Part shown: one piece after another, positions 28,526 to 40,080 of the stretch
Layout: each line of letters begins with the position of its first letter
Numbering within the stretch: the stretch's first letter is position 1
NCBI RefSeq assembly: GCF_004345745.1
Contig: NZ_SLXJ01000009.1
Span: 19,294-83,293, forward strand
Source of the DNA: Nicoletella semolina
GTDB taxonomy: Bacteria > Pseudomonadota > Gammaproteobacteria > Enterobacterales > Pasteurellaceae
Direction: 5' to 3'
DNA: 64,000 bases
Translations under genes and position numbers: made by a program
The notes under the pieces: generated by a model
What the model was told of the DNA's origin: nothing
What the model saw: only the letters and a program-made list of their open reading frames with translations
Databases searched by the model: none

Positions 28526-28553
28526 ATATTACTAGGATTAAAAAATAAGTCAA
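28526..28553 (-). promoter_or_regulatory. Promoter of the tRNA-Ser/Arg/Arg operon
   Basis: On the minus strand: -35 TTGACT (28553-28548), 16-nt spacer, -10 TAATAT (28531-28526), followed by the GC-rich TCCGCCTCGC discriminator typical of stringently controlled stable-RNA promoters. Confidence 0.8.
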
Positions 28554-28577
28554 ACGCTTTTTTAGGGAAAAAATACG

Positions 28578-28600
28578 TTTTGACTAGTTCATAGTCAAAA
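28578..28600 (-). terminator. Inverted repeat after yajQ
   Basis: TTTTGACTA / TAGTCAAAA (9-bp arms, 5-nt loop) followed on the minus strand by CGTATTTTTT. Likely ends yajQ transcription before the tRNA promoter. Confidence 0.6.
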
Positions 28601-28665
28601 TGCTCTATTTTTAGTATGTGTGTGTATAAATTGATAGCATTGAGCATTCTGACTATAGATACCAA

Positions 28666-30028
<1,363 letters not shown>

Positions 30029-30166
30029 ATTTCACTCTTGATAAAAGGGAATTGCAAAAGGTATAGAAAAATAATAAGGAAATTTGTTCTTGCTGTCCAC
30101 TTTATGTGTGAGTTGTTCATTTTGATTTTTCTCGCTAAAATCCCCCTTCTGCTCAAGAGGAATTTT

Positions 30167-30835
30167 ATGCAATACACTCGTGAAAAAATTGTTAAAATTG
30201 GTATCGTCTTTGTAACTTTACTTGTTTGCATCACTGTAGTTGGTGTAATCTTAACTGGCATAAACCAATTTAAGTTTGCTTCCCAACTTGCCAGCATTAA
30301 CCAAGTTTCAAATTTATCGCATTTATTGGTTAGTCAGCAGGCAAAGCTATTTTCATTAATGCTCATAAAAGAAGCTAAAACAGATGAACTCACTGAATCA
30401 TTAGACATCTTTGCTCAAGAGAACTTTATTATTGATGCCAACCTTTATTCAGATTCAGGTGTGCTGATTGCTCAAAGCAAAAATGCAACACCTTTTCCCG
30501 CAGCGGCTCGCCAAAATACACAGAATACGCAACAAATTGTCGAGCCAATTTTCAATCAGCAGGAATTAATTGGTTTTCTGCGGGTTACTTTTGACAGTCA
30601 ATATGCACAGACCTCTCAATATGCCGTCAATACACTTTTTCACCTCCTTTATGGAGAACTTATCATTCTATTTTTAGCAGGAGGTATATTTGTCAGTAGT
30701 TTTTATGGCTTCCCTCACAAACGCCGCATATTGCTTCAACCATTAATAAAATCGTCTACCCTCAATCCAACATACAGTGGCAAAAGTAACATTCAGCGTT
30801 TTTATTCACGCCGAAGGGCTTTTCGTCACAAGTGA
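30167..30835 (+). CDS. smp: Smp/YtjB family inner-membrane protein
   Basis: 222 aa with an N-terminal membrane segment (about 10-33), a periplasmic domain, and a second segment (about 163-183) near a basic C-terminus. Divergent from serB, the position ytjB (smp) has in E. coli. ATG 30167 is preceded by AGAGGAA; earlier in-frame ATGs have no such site. Function not established; relatives are called SMP_2 or AhpA. The infA promoter starts at its last codon. Confidence 0.82.
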   Translation: MQYTREKIVKIGIVFVTLLVCITVVGVILTGINQFKFASQLASINQVSNLSHLLVSQQAKLFSLMLIKEAKTDELTESLDIFAQENFIIDANLYSDSGVLIAQSKNATPFPAAARQNTQNTQQIVEPIFNQQELIGFLRVTFDSQYAQTSQYAVNTLFHLLYGELIILFLAGGIFVSSFYGFPHKRRILLQPLIKSSTLNPTYSGKSNIQRFYSRRRAFRHK

Positions 30836-30863
30836 TTGTAATTCGGACGAGTCGGAGTATAAT
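30836..30863 (+). promoter_or_regulatory. infA promoter
   Basis: TTGTAA (30836-30841), 16-nt spacer, TATAAT (30858-30863), starting right after the smp stop codon. Confidence 0.75.
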
Positions 30864-30918
30864 ACCCAGCGTTTTGCCAATTGGCATCTGTTTATGTAAA
30901 CAAATTAAAGAGGAATAA

Positions 30919-31137
<219 letters not shown>

Positions 31138-31184
31138 TCAATTTCTCATCAACATTAGATCTAAGAACAACCCTATAGTAGCGG

Positions 31185-31212
31185 AAACGGAAGTAATTGA
31201 CTTCCGTTTTTA
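31185..31212. terminator. Bidirectional terminator between infA and trpG
   Basis: AAACGGAAGT / ACTTCCGTTT, perfect 10-bp arms around AATTG (31185-31209), then T. Confidence 0.85.
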
Positions 31213-31797
31213 CTATCTCTCTGCCAATAACCATTCGATAGATTGTTTTAATAGCTGAGTGCCTTTAACAGTTAGAATGGATTCAGGGTGAAATTGGAAG
31301 CCGCAGATAGGCAATGTGTTATGGCGAATAGCCATCACGATATTGCCAAATGTGGCGTTTACTGTTAATTCTGTGGGGAGTTCATCGCCCATTAGTGAAT
31401 GATAACGAGCAACTGGCATTGGATTATTGAGACCTGCAAACATTGCTTGGTTGTCGTGTTCAATCTTAGAGACTTTTCCGTGCAAAACGGTGCCTGTATG
31501 TACTACCTTCCCACCAAGTGCCTCAATAATGGCTTGGTGTCCTAAGCAAATACCGATGATTGGTACATTTTCTTTTAATTTTTTGATGATTTCTAGCATA
31601 TTTCCCGCTTCTTGAGGAGTACCTGGTCCTGGTGAGAGTGCTACTAGACTATCTGGTGTGGAAAGTGCTTTTTCACAGAAACTTTCAAGAGGGTAGTCGT
31701 TGCGAAAGACGGTAACGGTATGCCCCAATTGGCGAAATTGATCCACAAGGTTGTAGGTAAATGAGTCGAAATTATCGATAAATAGAATGTGAGCCAT
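31213..31797 (-). CDS. trpG: Anthranilate synthase glutamine amidotransferase (component II)
   Basis: 194 aa class I amidotransferase; frees ammonia from glutamine for TrpE. Nucleophile Cys in GICLGHQAI, His-Glu pair in FQFHPESI, and LSPGPGTPQEAG. Two adjacent ATGs exist (31800, 31797); AAGGAG is 5 nt from the second, 2 nt from the first, so 31797 is preferred. Not fused to trpD. Second gene of trpE-trpG. Confidence 0.95.
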   Translation of the reverse strand: MAHILFIDNFDSFTYNLVDQFRQLGHTVTVFRNDYPLESFCEKALSTPDSLVALSPGPGTPQEAGNMLEIIKKLKENVPIIGICLGHQAIIEALGGKVVHTGTVLHGKVSKIEHDNQAMFAGLNNPMPVARYHSLMGDELPTELTVNATFGNIVMAIRHNTLPICGFQFHPESILTVKGTQLLKQSIEWLLAER

Positions 31798-31842
31798 CAT
31801 TACTCCTTAAGTGTTGCCGCATTTAATGGTAAGTGCATCTAT

Positions 31843-31851
31843 ACAAGCGGT
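31843..31851 (+). repeat. DNA uptake signal core (Apl-type)
   Basis: Exact ACAAGCGGT in the trpE-trpG gap, followed by CATTTTTTGTTT. Confidence 0.75.
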
Positions 31852-31871
31852 CATTTTTTGTTTGATTTTTG

Positions 31872-33419
31872 TTATTTGCCGTTTACTTGCCCAATTGCTT
31901 TTAATACAGCTCTTGCTTTGTGGCGAGTTTCATCTGCCTCAAGTTGTGGATCAGAATCAAGTACTTCGCCACAACCTGCTTGGACGTATGCAAGACCATT
32001 TTGGACGAATGCAGATCGAATAACGATACAGGTATCCAAATTGCCATCTGAAGTTAAGTAACCGACTGCACCACCATAGCTATGGCGTTTTTGCTTCTCA
32101 AATTGATAAATGAGTTGCATCGCTTTAATTTTTGGTGCGCCTGTGAGCGTTCCCATATTCATACAGGCTTGGTAAGCGTGCAAGGCATCAAATTCTGGAC
32201 GCAGTGTACCAATAACACGAGAAACAAGGTGCATAATATGCGAGTAGCGGTCAATTTGCATTAAATCTGCTACCTTACGAGAACCAGATACACATACACG
32301 AGCTACGTCATTGCGGGCGAGATCCACTAACATTAAATGCTCTGCAAGTTCTTTTTGATCCAAACGCAGTTCTAGCTCCAAACGGGTGTCTAATTCGGGA
32401 TCAATATTACCTTGCGAATCAAATCCACGAGGACGAGAGCCTGCAATGGGGTAGATTTCTAATTGGCGATTATACTCAGAATATTTTAATGCACTTTCAG
32501 GCGAGGCTCCGAATAGGGTAAAGTCGTTACCTTGCATAAAAAACATATAAGGGCTTGGGTTATTGATTTTTAACTGACGATAAGCTGCTAAACGATTTGG
32601 GCAAGGTATACGAAAACGGCGAGATGGCACAATTTGGAAAACATCGCCAATATGGATATGGTGTTTGAGTTGATTAACGATGTCTTTAAAATCGTGATCG
32701 CTAATTTCTGCAATGGCCTCACTTTCTGCCTTTTCTAAGTTGAGGTTAAATGTCATTTGTTGGTAATTTGCTAATTTTTTAGCGAAATCGACCGCTTGTT
32801 GATTTAATTGTGCCTGTTGATTTGAATTAAAGCAGAAAGTGTGTAAGGTCGCAGTTTGATTGACGTGATCGACAAAAACGAGCTGTTCTGCTAAATAGAA
32901 GCTGTAATCATAACAATGCAAACCGTCATCATTAAATTCAATATTCTCCATTGGGATAAAATTTGCCACCAAATCGTAACTGAATAATCCGCCTAAATAG
33001 ACAGGTTTTTCTTGCTGGGAAAATAACTGACGGACACAACGTAAACCATCAAAGATAGTCGTCGTTTTCAACTTGCAATCTTCATCTATATTGGCAGGTA
33101 CATCAGGAAAAATCGCTTCCAAGCGGTTAGTTTCTGGTAAATTTTTGCAAATTGGTGCAGGATTAAGTTGTTGTAATGCGGCTTCAATCAGAGGGAGAAC
33201 AGGCAGTCCATTTTCCGTTAAAGCCTCAAATGTAACGTGATTTTCATCGCAGAAAATATGTACGGCAGAGCGTGCAAAGAGTAAACTTTTAGTGCTGTTT
33301 TTACTTTGGATTTCGGCGGAATCAAGCAATAAAGTGTATGGCTCTTCACCACAGAGGTGGTAAAACATTGCAGTAGTATCTGCATAATAAGGAAGCTGCG
33401 TCTGCTGAATATGTAACAT
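31872..33419 (-). CDS. trpE: Anthranilate synthase component I
   Basis: 515 aa chorismate-binding enzyme; makes anthranilate from chorismate, first step of tryptophan synthesis. The tryptophan feedback element appears as LLLDSAE near residue 30; catalytic part shows GDVFQIVPSRRF, YPIAGSRPRG, LVDLARNDVARV, TLTGAPKIKAMQLI and QAGCGEVLDSDP. ATG 33419 has GGGGGA upstream. It contains an uptake core (32791-32799). Repressed by TrpR by the operator over its promoter; no trpL-type leader peptide was seen. Confidence 0.95.
   Translation of the reverse strand: MLHIQQTQLPYYADTTAMFYHLCGEEPYTLLLDSAEIQSKNSTKSLLFARSAVHIFCDENHVTFEALTENGLPVLPLIEAALQQLNPAPICKNLPETNRLEAIFPDVPANIDEDCKLKTTTIFDGLRCVRQLFSQQEKPVYLGGLFSYDLVANFIPMENIEFNDDGLHCYDYSFYLAEQLVFVDHVNQTATLHTFCFNSNQQAQLNQQAVDFAKKLANYQQMTFNLNLEKAESEAIAEISDHDFKDIVNQLKHHIHIGDVFQIVPSRRFRIPCPNRLAAYRQLKINNPSPYMFFMQGNDFTLFGASPESALKYSEYNRQLEIYPIAGSRPRGFDSQGNIDPELDTRLELELRLDQKELAEHLMLVDLARNDVARVCVSGSRKVADLMQIDRYSHIMHLVSRVIGTLRPEFDALHAYQACMNMGTLTGAPKIKAMQLIYQFEKQKRHSYGGAVGYLTSDGNLDTCIVIRSAFVQNGLAYVQAGCGEVLDSDPQLEADETRHKARAVLKAIGQVNGK
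32791..32799 (-). repeat. DNA uptake signal core inside trpE
   Basis: Exact ACCGCTTGT with TTTTTTAGCGAAATCG before it. Confidence 0.65.
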
Positions 33420-33444
33420 TATATTATCCCCCAATTGAATTTTT

Positions 33445-33462
33445 GTACTATTAAACTAGTAC
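33445..33462. promoter_or_regulatory. TrpR operator
   Basis: GTACTATTAAACTAGTAC: outer hexamers GTACTA and TAGTAC match the consensus trp operator GTACTAGTTAACTAGTAC, with the centre changed. It covers the -10 element of trpE. Confidence 0.88.
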
Positions 33463-33478
33463 AAGTATGTATAGTCAA
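33450..33478 (-). promoter_or_regulatory. trpE-trpG promoter
   Basis: Minus strand: TTGACT (33478-33473), 17-nt spacer, TTTAAT (33455-33450), with the TrpR operator lying over the -10. Confidence 0.82.
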
Positions 33479-33576
33479 GTGGTTTTTACATTTTATGCCG
33501 TTTAAATGATTTCCTACTCCAAAATCATCATTGTCGCCAACAACGTAAAACGCTAAATTTGTGCTATACTTCTTAG

Positions 33577-34932
<1,356 letters not shown>

Positions 34933-35026
34933 TTTTATTATTCGACTTCCTTCTGTCTATCTTTGCAAGCACGGCAAGCGATCAAAAGCAGGCAGAGAAA
35001 TGGTTAACTATTTTTCCATCAAAAAG

Positions 35027-35054
35027 TTGAAAAAGAAAATTTTCTCCTTATAAT
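35027..35054 (+). promoter_or_regulatory. rpmE promoter
   Basis: TTGAAA (35027-35032), 16-nt spacer, TATAAT (35049-35054). Transcription should start near 35061, about 100 nt before the rpmE start codon. Confidence 0.75.
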
Positions 35055-35068
35055 GCTTACTCTTTGGT

Positions 35069-35090
35069 GTTAAGTTTTACTTAACTTTTT
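35069..35090 (+). terminator. Terminator-like hairpin in the rpmE leader
   Basis: GTTAAGT / ACTTAAC (7-bp perfect arms, TTT loop) followed at once by TTTTT. It lies 8 nt after the predicted start point of rpmE. It may be the serS terminator that happens to follow the promoter, or part of a control leader. Confidence 0.6.
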
Positions 35091-35161
35091 ATTATTACAT
35101 ATGGTATCAAGCAGCGGGCTTCCAAGCTTGATGGCGATATGGCTTCTTTAGAGGTTTTCCA

Positions 35162-35374
35162 ATGAAACAAGGTATTCACCCTAACTATGTAGAAATTACT
35201 GCAACCTGCTCTTGTGGTAATGTTGTAAAAACACGTTCAACCGTAGGTAAAGATTTAAGCCTAGATGTGTGCGGTAACTGCCACCCATTCTATACAGGCA
35301 AGCAACGTGTTGTTGATACAGGCGGTCGTGTAGAACGCTTCAATAAACGCTTCAGCATTCCAGCGACGAAATAA
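35162..35374 (+). CDS. rpmE: 50S ribosomal protein L31
   Basis: 70 aa zinc-binding (C+) form: Cys16, Cys18, Cys37, Cys40 in CSC and CGNC. Sits at the bridge between ribosomal subunits. AGAGG precedes the start. The roughly 100-nt leader contains GC-rich complementary segments (AAGC..GGGCTT, AAGCTTGATGGC..GGCTT); L31 autocontrol at the leader is known in E. coli. Confidence 0.97.
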   Translation: MKQGIHPNYVEITATCSCGNVVKTRSTVGKDLSLDVCGNCHPFYTGKQRVVDTGGRVERFNKRFSIPATK

Positions 35375-35390
35375 TATCGGAAATTACATT

Positions 35391-35425
35391 GCCCTTTCTT
35401 TGATAAAGAAAGGGCGGTTGTTTTT
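35391..35425 (+). terminator. rpmE terminator
   Basis: GCCCTTTCTTT (35391-35401) / AAAGAAAGGGC (35405-35415), 11-bp arms with GAT loop, then GGTTGTTTTT. Confidence 0.8.
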
Positions 35426-35438
35426 CAGTAGGTTTATT

Positions 35439-36632
35439 ATGAAAGTGCTTTTTTTGCATAAGTCTCTAATAATGGGTGGCGTGGAGCGTATTCTAGTAAA
35501 TTATTTAAACCTATTAAAAGACGAGTCTCACCTGGAGATCCACTTACTCCTAGATAATAAACCTCAAGACGACATTTTTAGTTCCCATATTCCACATAAT
35601 ATCAAGACAACCTATTTTTTCGATAATGCTTACTTAACTTATCGTAATAAATTATACATAGAAAGAAAACTCTCTATCCAAAAGAGGTTGAAATATAAGT
35701 GGTTGAACTTTAAAGAGAAAAGATATAGAAGAAAACAATTATTAAGCATTATTTCTAAAAATAATTACGATATTGTGATTAACTTTAGTGAACATTTTCA
35801 TCGTTTTCTAGATTTTAATAAGATAGATTGTCCAATAGTACGTTGGCAGCATGGGGCATTATCTATAGATGATAAAATTAAATTCCAAACACAGATTCAT
35901 TCCTTAAATAAATACGACTATATTGTTGCTATATGCCAAGAAATGGCGGAACAGATATTAGAAAATAATGAAATATCCAAAGAGAAAGTAAAATTAATCT
36001 ATAATCCAATCAATTATAAAAATTTATATGCACTTGCAGAAAACCATTCTATTACTGATTCTCATCTCATAGAACAAGCCTCAAATAACGAGCCATTTTT
36101 ACTGCAAGTATCAAGACTAGACCCAAGAAAACGCCACGAATGGTTAATTCAAGCTTACGCTAAATTAGTAAAGAAAGGTATTAAAGAGAAACTTTATATT
36201 ATTGGTGGAGGCGAAATATATAAAGAGTTATATGATCTTATAAAATCACTTAATTTAGAAGAATATTGTTTTTTATTAGGTCAATTAAATAATCCTTACC
36301 CTTATATGAAGAATGCTAAACTATTTTTACACACTTCAGAAACAGAAGGTTTTTGTACAGTGTTAGTTGAAAGTTTAGCATTTAATGTTCCTGTTGTGGC
36401 AATGAATTGCCCAACAGGCACAAAAGAGATTCTTAACAATGGAAAATGTGGTGCACTTACCCCATTGGGTGATATAGATAAATTCGTTGAAGAAATTTAC
36501 CATCTACTGACTTCAGAGAATCGGCTAAATGATTGTAGACAGGAGATAATTAAACATATCTCTAGTTTTGGTGAAGATAAAATCAAATATGATTTTTTAA
36601 CATTATTAGATAGTATTCATAACCAGTCTTAA
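35439..36632 (+). CDS. Glycosyltransferase, GT4 family
   Basis: 397 aa GT-B enzyme. N-terminal Rossmann half starts MKVLFLHKSLIMGGVERIL, the acceptor-side pattern of GT4 enzymes; the donor-side half has VSRLDPRKRHEWLI, IIGGGE and the E-x7-E type segment SETEGFCTVLVESLAF. Donor and acceptor sugars cannot be read off. First of three tightly spaced, clearly AT-rich glycosyltransferase genes, probably building lipooligosaccharide outer core. ATG 35439 has AGTAGG upstream; the frame reaches 35400 only through the rpmE terminator. Confidence 0.9.
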   Translation: MKVLFLHKSLIMGGVERILVNYLNLLKDESHLEIHLLLDNKPQDDIFSSHIPHNIKTTYFFDNAYLTYRNKLYIERKLSIQKRLKYKWLNFKEKRYRRKQLLSIISKNNYDIVINFSEHFHRFLDFNKIDCPIVRWQHGALSIDDKIKFQTQIHSLNKYDYIVAICQEMAEQILENNEISKEKVKLIYNPINYKNLYALAENHSITDSHLIEQASNNEPFLLQVSRLDPRKRHEWLIQAYAKLVKKGIKEKLYIIGGGEIYKELYDLIKSLNLEEYCFLLGQLNNPYPYMKNAKLFLHTSETEGFCTVLVESLAFNVPVVAMNCPTGTKEILNNGKCGALTPLGDIDKFVEEIYHLLTSENRLNDCRQEIIKHISSFGEDKIKYDFLTLLDSIHNQS

Positions 36633-36647
36633 TATAGGTCTTTTATT

Positions 36648-37313
36648 ATGCCCCCTATTTTTATCATCAGCCTAAAAAACTCTCCTCGTAGAGAAGTCAT
36701 TGCTCAACGTTTATCTGCTTTAGGTCTTCAGTTTGAATTTTTTGATGCGGTTTACGGTAAAACATTACCACACGAAGAATTAGCAAAAGTGGATTATGAA
36801 TTTTATCCTAAAAATTACAATGCTCAAAAAACGCTAACTTTGGGTGAAATTGGCTGTGCGATGAGCCATATTAAACTATATGAACATTTGGTAAAAAATA
36901 ATATAGAGCAAGCGATTATTTTAGAAGATGATGCGATTGTCTCTCTGTATTTTGCAGATATATTTAATGATGCACTTCGCAAAATATCCCCGAATTTTGA
37001 TATTTTATTTTTAGATCATGGCAAAGCTAAAATCTATCCATTCCCTAAAAATTTAGTGGAAAGATATAGATTGGCAAAATACATCAGACCATCAAAATAC
37101 TCTAAGCGAACCATTATTAGAACCACAGGCTATTTACTAACTTTAAATGGTGCAAAAAAATTATTGAAGCAGGCTTATCCAATCAGAATGCCTGCTGATT
37201 TCTTAACTGGTTTATTGCAATTAAATCAATTAAATGCGTATGGTATTGAGCCTTCTTGTATTTTTGGTGGAGCGGTTTCTGAAATAGATCAACAAGAAGA
37301 TAGGTATAAATAA
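36648..37313 (+). CDS. Glycosyltransferase, GT25 family (LPS galactosyltransferase type)
   Basis: 221 aa. Opens with FIISLKNSPRREVIAQRLSALG and contains GEIGCAMSHIKLYE and AIILEDDAIV, the hallmark of GT25 lipooligosaccharide beta-1,4-galactosyltransferases such as Haemophilus/Neisseria LgtB/Lex2B-type enzymes; the acidic EDD is the metal/sugar-nucleotide site. 15 nt after the GT4 gene and 2 nt before the GT9 gene. The exact linkage is not predictable. Confidence 0.9.
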   Translation: MPPIFIISLKNSPRREVIAQRLSALGLQFEFFDAVYGKTLPHEELAKVDYEFYPKNYNAQKTLTLGEIGCAMSHIKLYEHLVKNNIEQAIILEDDAIVSLYFADIFNDALRKISPNFDILFLDHGKAKIYPFPKNLVERYRLAKYIRPSKYSKRTIIRTTGYLLTLNGAKKLLKQAYPIRMPADFLTGLLQLNQLNAYGIEPSCIFGGAVSEIDQQEDRYK

Positions 37314-37315
37314 GA

Positions 37316-38347
37316 ATGAGTATAAAAGCAATATTGCGAAATATACGCATTATTATGGGTAAATTTTTTATTGATAAGTGGTCAATTTCGCAGCCTATTC
37401 AGCAACCAATTAGAAAAATCTTATTTATGCGACAAGACGGCAAAATCGGTGATTATATTGTCAGTTCTTTTGTCTTCAGGGAAATTAAAAAACATTCACC
37501 TGATACGCATATAGGCGTGATATGTTCCTATAATAATGCCTATATGTTCGAAAAAAATCCCCATATTGACCAGCTCTACTTAGTTAAAACGAAAAGTATT
37601 ATTGATTATATTCGTTGTGGTAGATCGTTGGCGAAAGAAGAATATGATGTTGTACTTGATCCGACTATACAGTTACGCAATAGGGATTTGCTACTGCTGC
37701 GTTTGATTTGTGCCATATATTATGTTGGAGTAAGAAAGCAAAATTATCAATTATTTAACTTTAATATAACAAACAGCCAGCAGCATTTCTCTTTAATTTA
37801 TAAAGATATGTTAGCATTATTAGATATTAAGCCTATTTCATTAGAATATGACATACCTTGTGCCAAGCAAGAAAAAGAAGAGGTAAAACAATTCTTAGCT
37901 GAAAAGAATTTAACGGATTATATTTCAATCAATTTCTTTGGTGCTGGAAATACAAGGCGATTAGATAAAGATAAAATGCAAGAATTACTAAATACTTTAA
38001 CAAAATCCACAAAACGTCCTATCGTATTACTGGCTATACCATCAGAAATAGAAATATTAAAAGCATTATCAAAACAGTACAATCATATCTTTGTATATGA
38101 AAAAACCAAAAATATTTTCCACACCATTGAGCTTATTCGACATGCTAGCTTATTAATTTCTCCAGATACCTCAACTGTACATATTGCGGCTGGATTGCAG
38201 AAAAAAATAATCTGTTTTTATAGTGCTGATGAAGATAATTTTACACATTGGCACCCTAATAATAAAAATAAAACTGTTATATTAAGATTTAATAAAAATA
38301 TTAATGAAATTGATTTTACTACACTCGATCCTAAGTGGCTAAATTAG
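37316..38347 (+). CDS. Glycosyltransferase, GT9 (heptosyltransferase-like)
   Basis: 343 aa. GT9 pattern: ILFMRQDGKIGDYIVSSFVFREIKK at the N-terminal half and DTSTVHIAAGLQKKIICFYS in the C-terminal half (the heptose-nucleotide site region). It resembles ADP-heptose:LPS heptosyltransferases but its KIGD and STVH variants differ from WaaC/WaaF, so the sugar may not be heptose. Very AT-rich. Its stop codon abuts the ilvY start (no gap). Works with the two genes before it. Confidence 0.87.
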   Translation: MSIKAILRNIRIIMGKFFIDKWSISQPIQQPIRKILFMRQDGKIGDYIVSSFVFREIKKHSPDTHIGVICSYNNAYMFEKNPHIDQLYLVKTKSIIDYIRCGRSLAKEEYDVVLDPTIQLRNRDLLLLRLICAIYYVGVRKQNYQLFNFNITNSQQHFSLIYKDMLALLDIKPISLEYDIPCAKQEKEEVKQFLAEKNLTDYISINFFGAGNTRRLDKDKMQELLNTLTKSTKRPIVLLAIPSEIEILKALSKQYNHIFVYEKTKNIFHTIELIRHASLLISPDTSTVHIAAGLQKKIICFYSADEDNFTHWHPNNKNKTVILRFNKNINEIDFTTLDPKWLN

Positions 38348-39235
38348 ATGGAATTCCAAAGTCTTAAGCTATTTCTAGATATTGCACGATCTCAGAGCTT
38401 TATTCGTAGTGCAGAAAAAAACCATATGAGTGCATCTACATTATCTCGCCATATTCAGCGGCTTGAGCAAGAACTTGGACAACCACTGCTAATTCGAGAT
38501 AATCGCCACGTTTTACTAACTGAAGCGGGCAAGCTCTTTTTATATTTCGCTGAACAAGGTTGGGCAAATTGGCAACAATTGAAACAGAAATTAAATCCTC
38601 AAATTTCGACACTTGAAGGTGAACTGAAACTTTTCTGTTCTGTTACTGCCTCTTACAGCCATTTGCCCCAGATCTTGGCAAAATTTCGTCAAGTCTACCC
38701 CAAAGTGGAAATTAAATTAATTACAGGTGATCCCGCTAAATCGTTAAATTCGATCCAATTGTTACAAGCCGATCTTTCTTTGGCTGGTAAGCCTCAAGCA
38801 TTACCTAATAGCATCGCATTTCACTCTATTGATGAGATTACACTGTCGTTAGTTGTGCCTCGGATTGCCTGTTTAGCCACCCAACTCTTACAAGAAGATT
38901 ACATTGATTGGCAAAATATTCCCTTTATTTTGCCTGCTGATGGTCCAGCTCGTCAGCGTATAGAACATTGGTTTAAATTACAAAAAATTAAACAGCCCAA
39001 AATTTATGCGGTAGTAGAGGGGCACGAAGCTATTGTGCCAATGGTTGCTGTCGGCTGTGGCGTAGCATTGCTTCCTGATGTGGTTGTTCAACATAGCCCT
39101 GTAAATAATCAAGTCTCTTATTTTACTTTAACATAACCTATAGAAGCCTTTGAACTTGGTATTTGTGTACAGAAACGTCGCCTACAAGAACCAATTATTC
39201 AGGCATTTTGGCAGGTTTTATCTGATCTAGATTAA
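38348..39235 (+). pseudogene. ilvY: ilvY (LysR-type activator) split by an in-frame TAA
   Basis: Codons 1-262 give a LysR regulator close to E. coli IlvY: HTH SFIRSAEKNHMSASTLSRHIQRLEQELGQPL, then GELKLFCSVTASYSHLP and VEGHEAIVPMVAVGCGVALLPDVV. A TAA at 39134-39136 stops it. The same frame then runs on for 32 codons to TAA 39233-39235 and encodes the expected IlvY C-terminus (FELGICVQKRRLQEP, then IIQAFW). Full length would be about 295 aa versus 297 in E. coli. One base change explains the stop. IlvY normally activates ilvC beside it; no ilvC is here. The 262-aa product might keep DNA and effector binding, so partial function is possible; a sequencing error is another option. Confidence 0.85.
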
Positions 39236-39343
39236 AATATTTTACGGCGTATTTTGATAATATAGCCTTTGCCGTAACTTGTTCCACTTTAAATTATCCA
39301 TATCACTTTGTATGAAATGTTCCATTTTAGAAGGAGAAAACCA

Positions 39344-39970
39344 ATGAAAATTGTTGAAGTTAAACACCCTCTTATCAAACATAAAATAGGGCTAATGCGA
39401 GCCTTTGATGTCAATACTAAAGACTTCCGAGAGCTGGCAACTGAAGTGGGAAGTTTACTTACTTATGAGGCCACTGCTGATTTAGAAACGGAAAAAGTGA
39501 TCATTAATGGCTGGAACGGTGAGGTTGAAATTGAGCGAATTAAAGGCAAAAAAGTAACGGTTGTGCCTATTTTACGAGCTGGATTAGGTATGATGGACGG
39601 TGTATTAGAACATATTCCAAGTGCAAGAATCAGTGTAGTGGGTATTTACCGTAATGAAGAAACGCTTGAACCCGTGCCTTATTTTACAAAGCTCGCTAAT
39701 GATGTGGAAGAACGCCTTGCGATTATTGTCGATCCTATGTTGGCAACAGGTGGCTCAATGATAGCAACGATTGATTTACTGAAAAAAGCAGGCTGTAAGC
39801 AAATTAAGGTTTTAGTTTTAGTCGCTGCCCCAGAAGGAATAAAAGCACTAGAAGCCGCTCACCCTGATATTGAACTTTATACTGCTGCAATCGATAGTCA
39901 TTTAAATGAAAATGGATATATTATCCCAGGGTTGGGCGATGCTGGCGATAAAATTTTTGGCACGAAATAA
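39344..39970 (+). CDS. upp: Uracil phosphoribosyltransferase
   Basis: 208 aa, equal to E. coli Upp. Salvages uracil to UMP with PRPP. Conserved [40 protein letters not shown] (PRPP loop) and a [12 protein letters not shown] end. AAGGAG lies 7 nt before ATG 39344. Often paired with uraA, not found here. Upstream, TTTACGGC/GCCGTAA (about 39240-39285) can pair; its role is unknown. Confidence 0.96.
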   Translation: MKIVEVKHPLIKHKIGLMRAFDVNTKDFRELATEVGSLLTYEATADLETEKVIINGWNGEVEIERIKGKKVTVVPILRAGLGMMDGVLEHIPSARISVVGIYRNEETLEPVPYFTKLANDVEERLAIIVDPMLATGGSMIATIDLLKKAGCKQIKVLVLVAAPEGIKALEAAHPDIELYTAAIDSHLNENGYIIPGLGDAGDKIFGTK

Positions 39971-40051
39971 AACCAATCCGAACAAAAAGCCTCCATAAGC
40001 GGTTTGATTTTAATAAATTTTTGCAAATCGCCATATTGAATAAACTAAAAC

Positions 40052-40080
40052 AGGGCGTATGAAATACGCCCTTATTATTT
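40052..40080. terminator. Terminator between upp and rsmA
   Basis: AGGGCGTAT / ATACGCCCT, 9-bp arms around GAA (40052-40072), then TATTATTTT on the plus strand. Confidence 0.78.

Noticed and set aside
28405..28665. Minus-strand and overlapping plus-strand ORFs across the tRNA-Ser gene
   Set aside because: They translate a tRNA and its antisense; coding is spurious.
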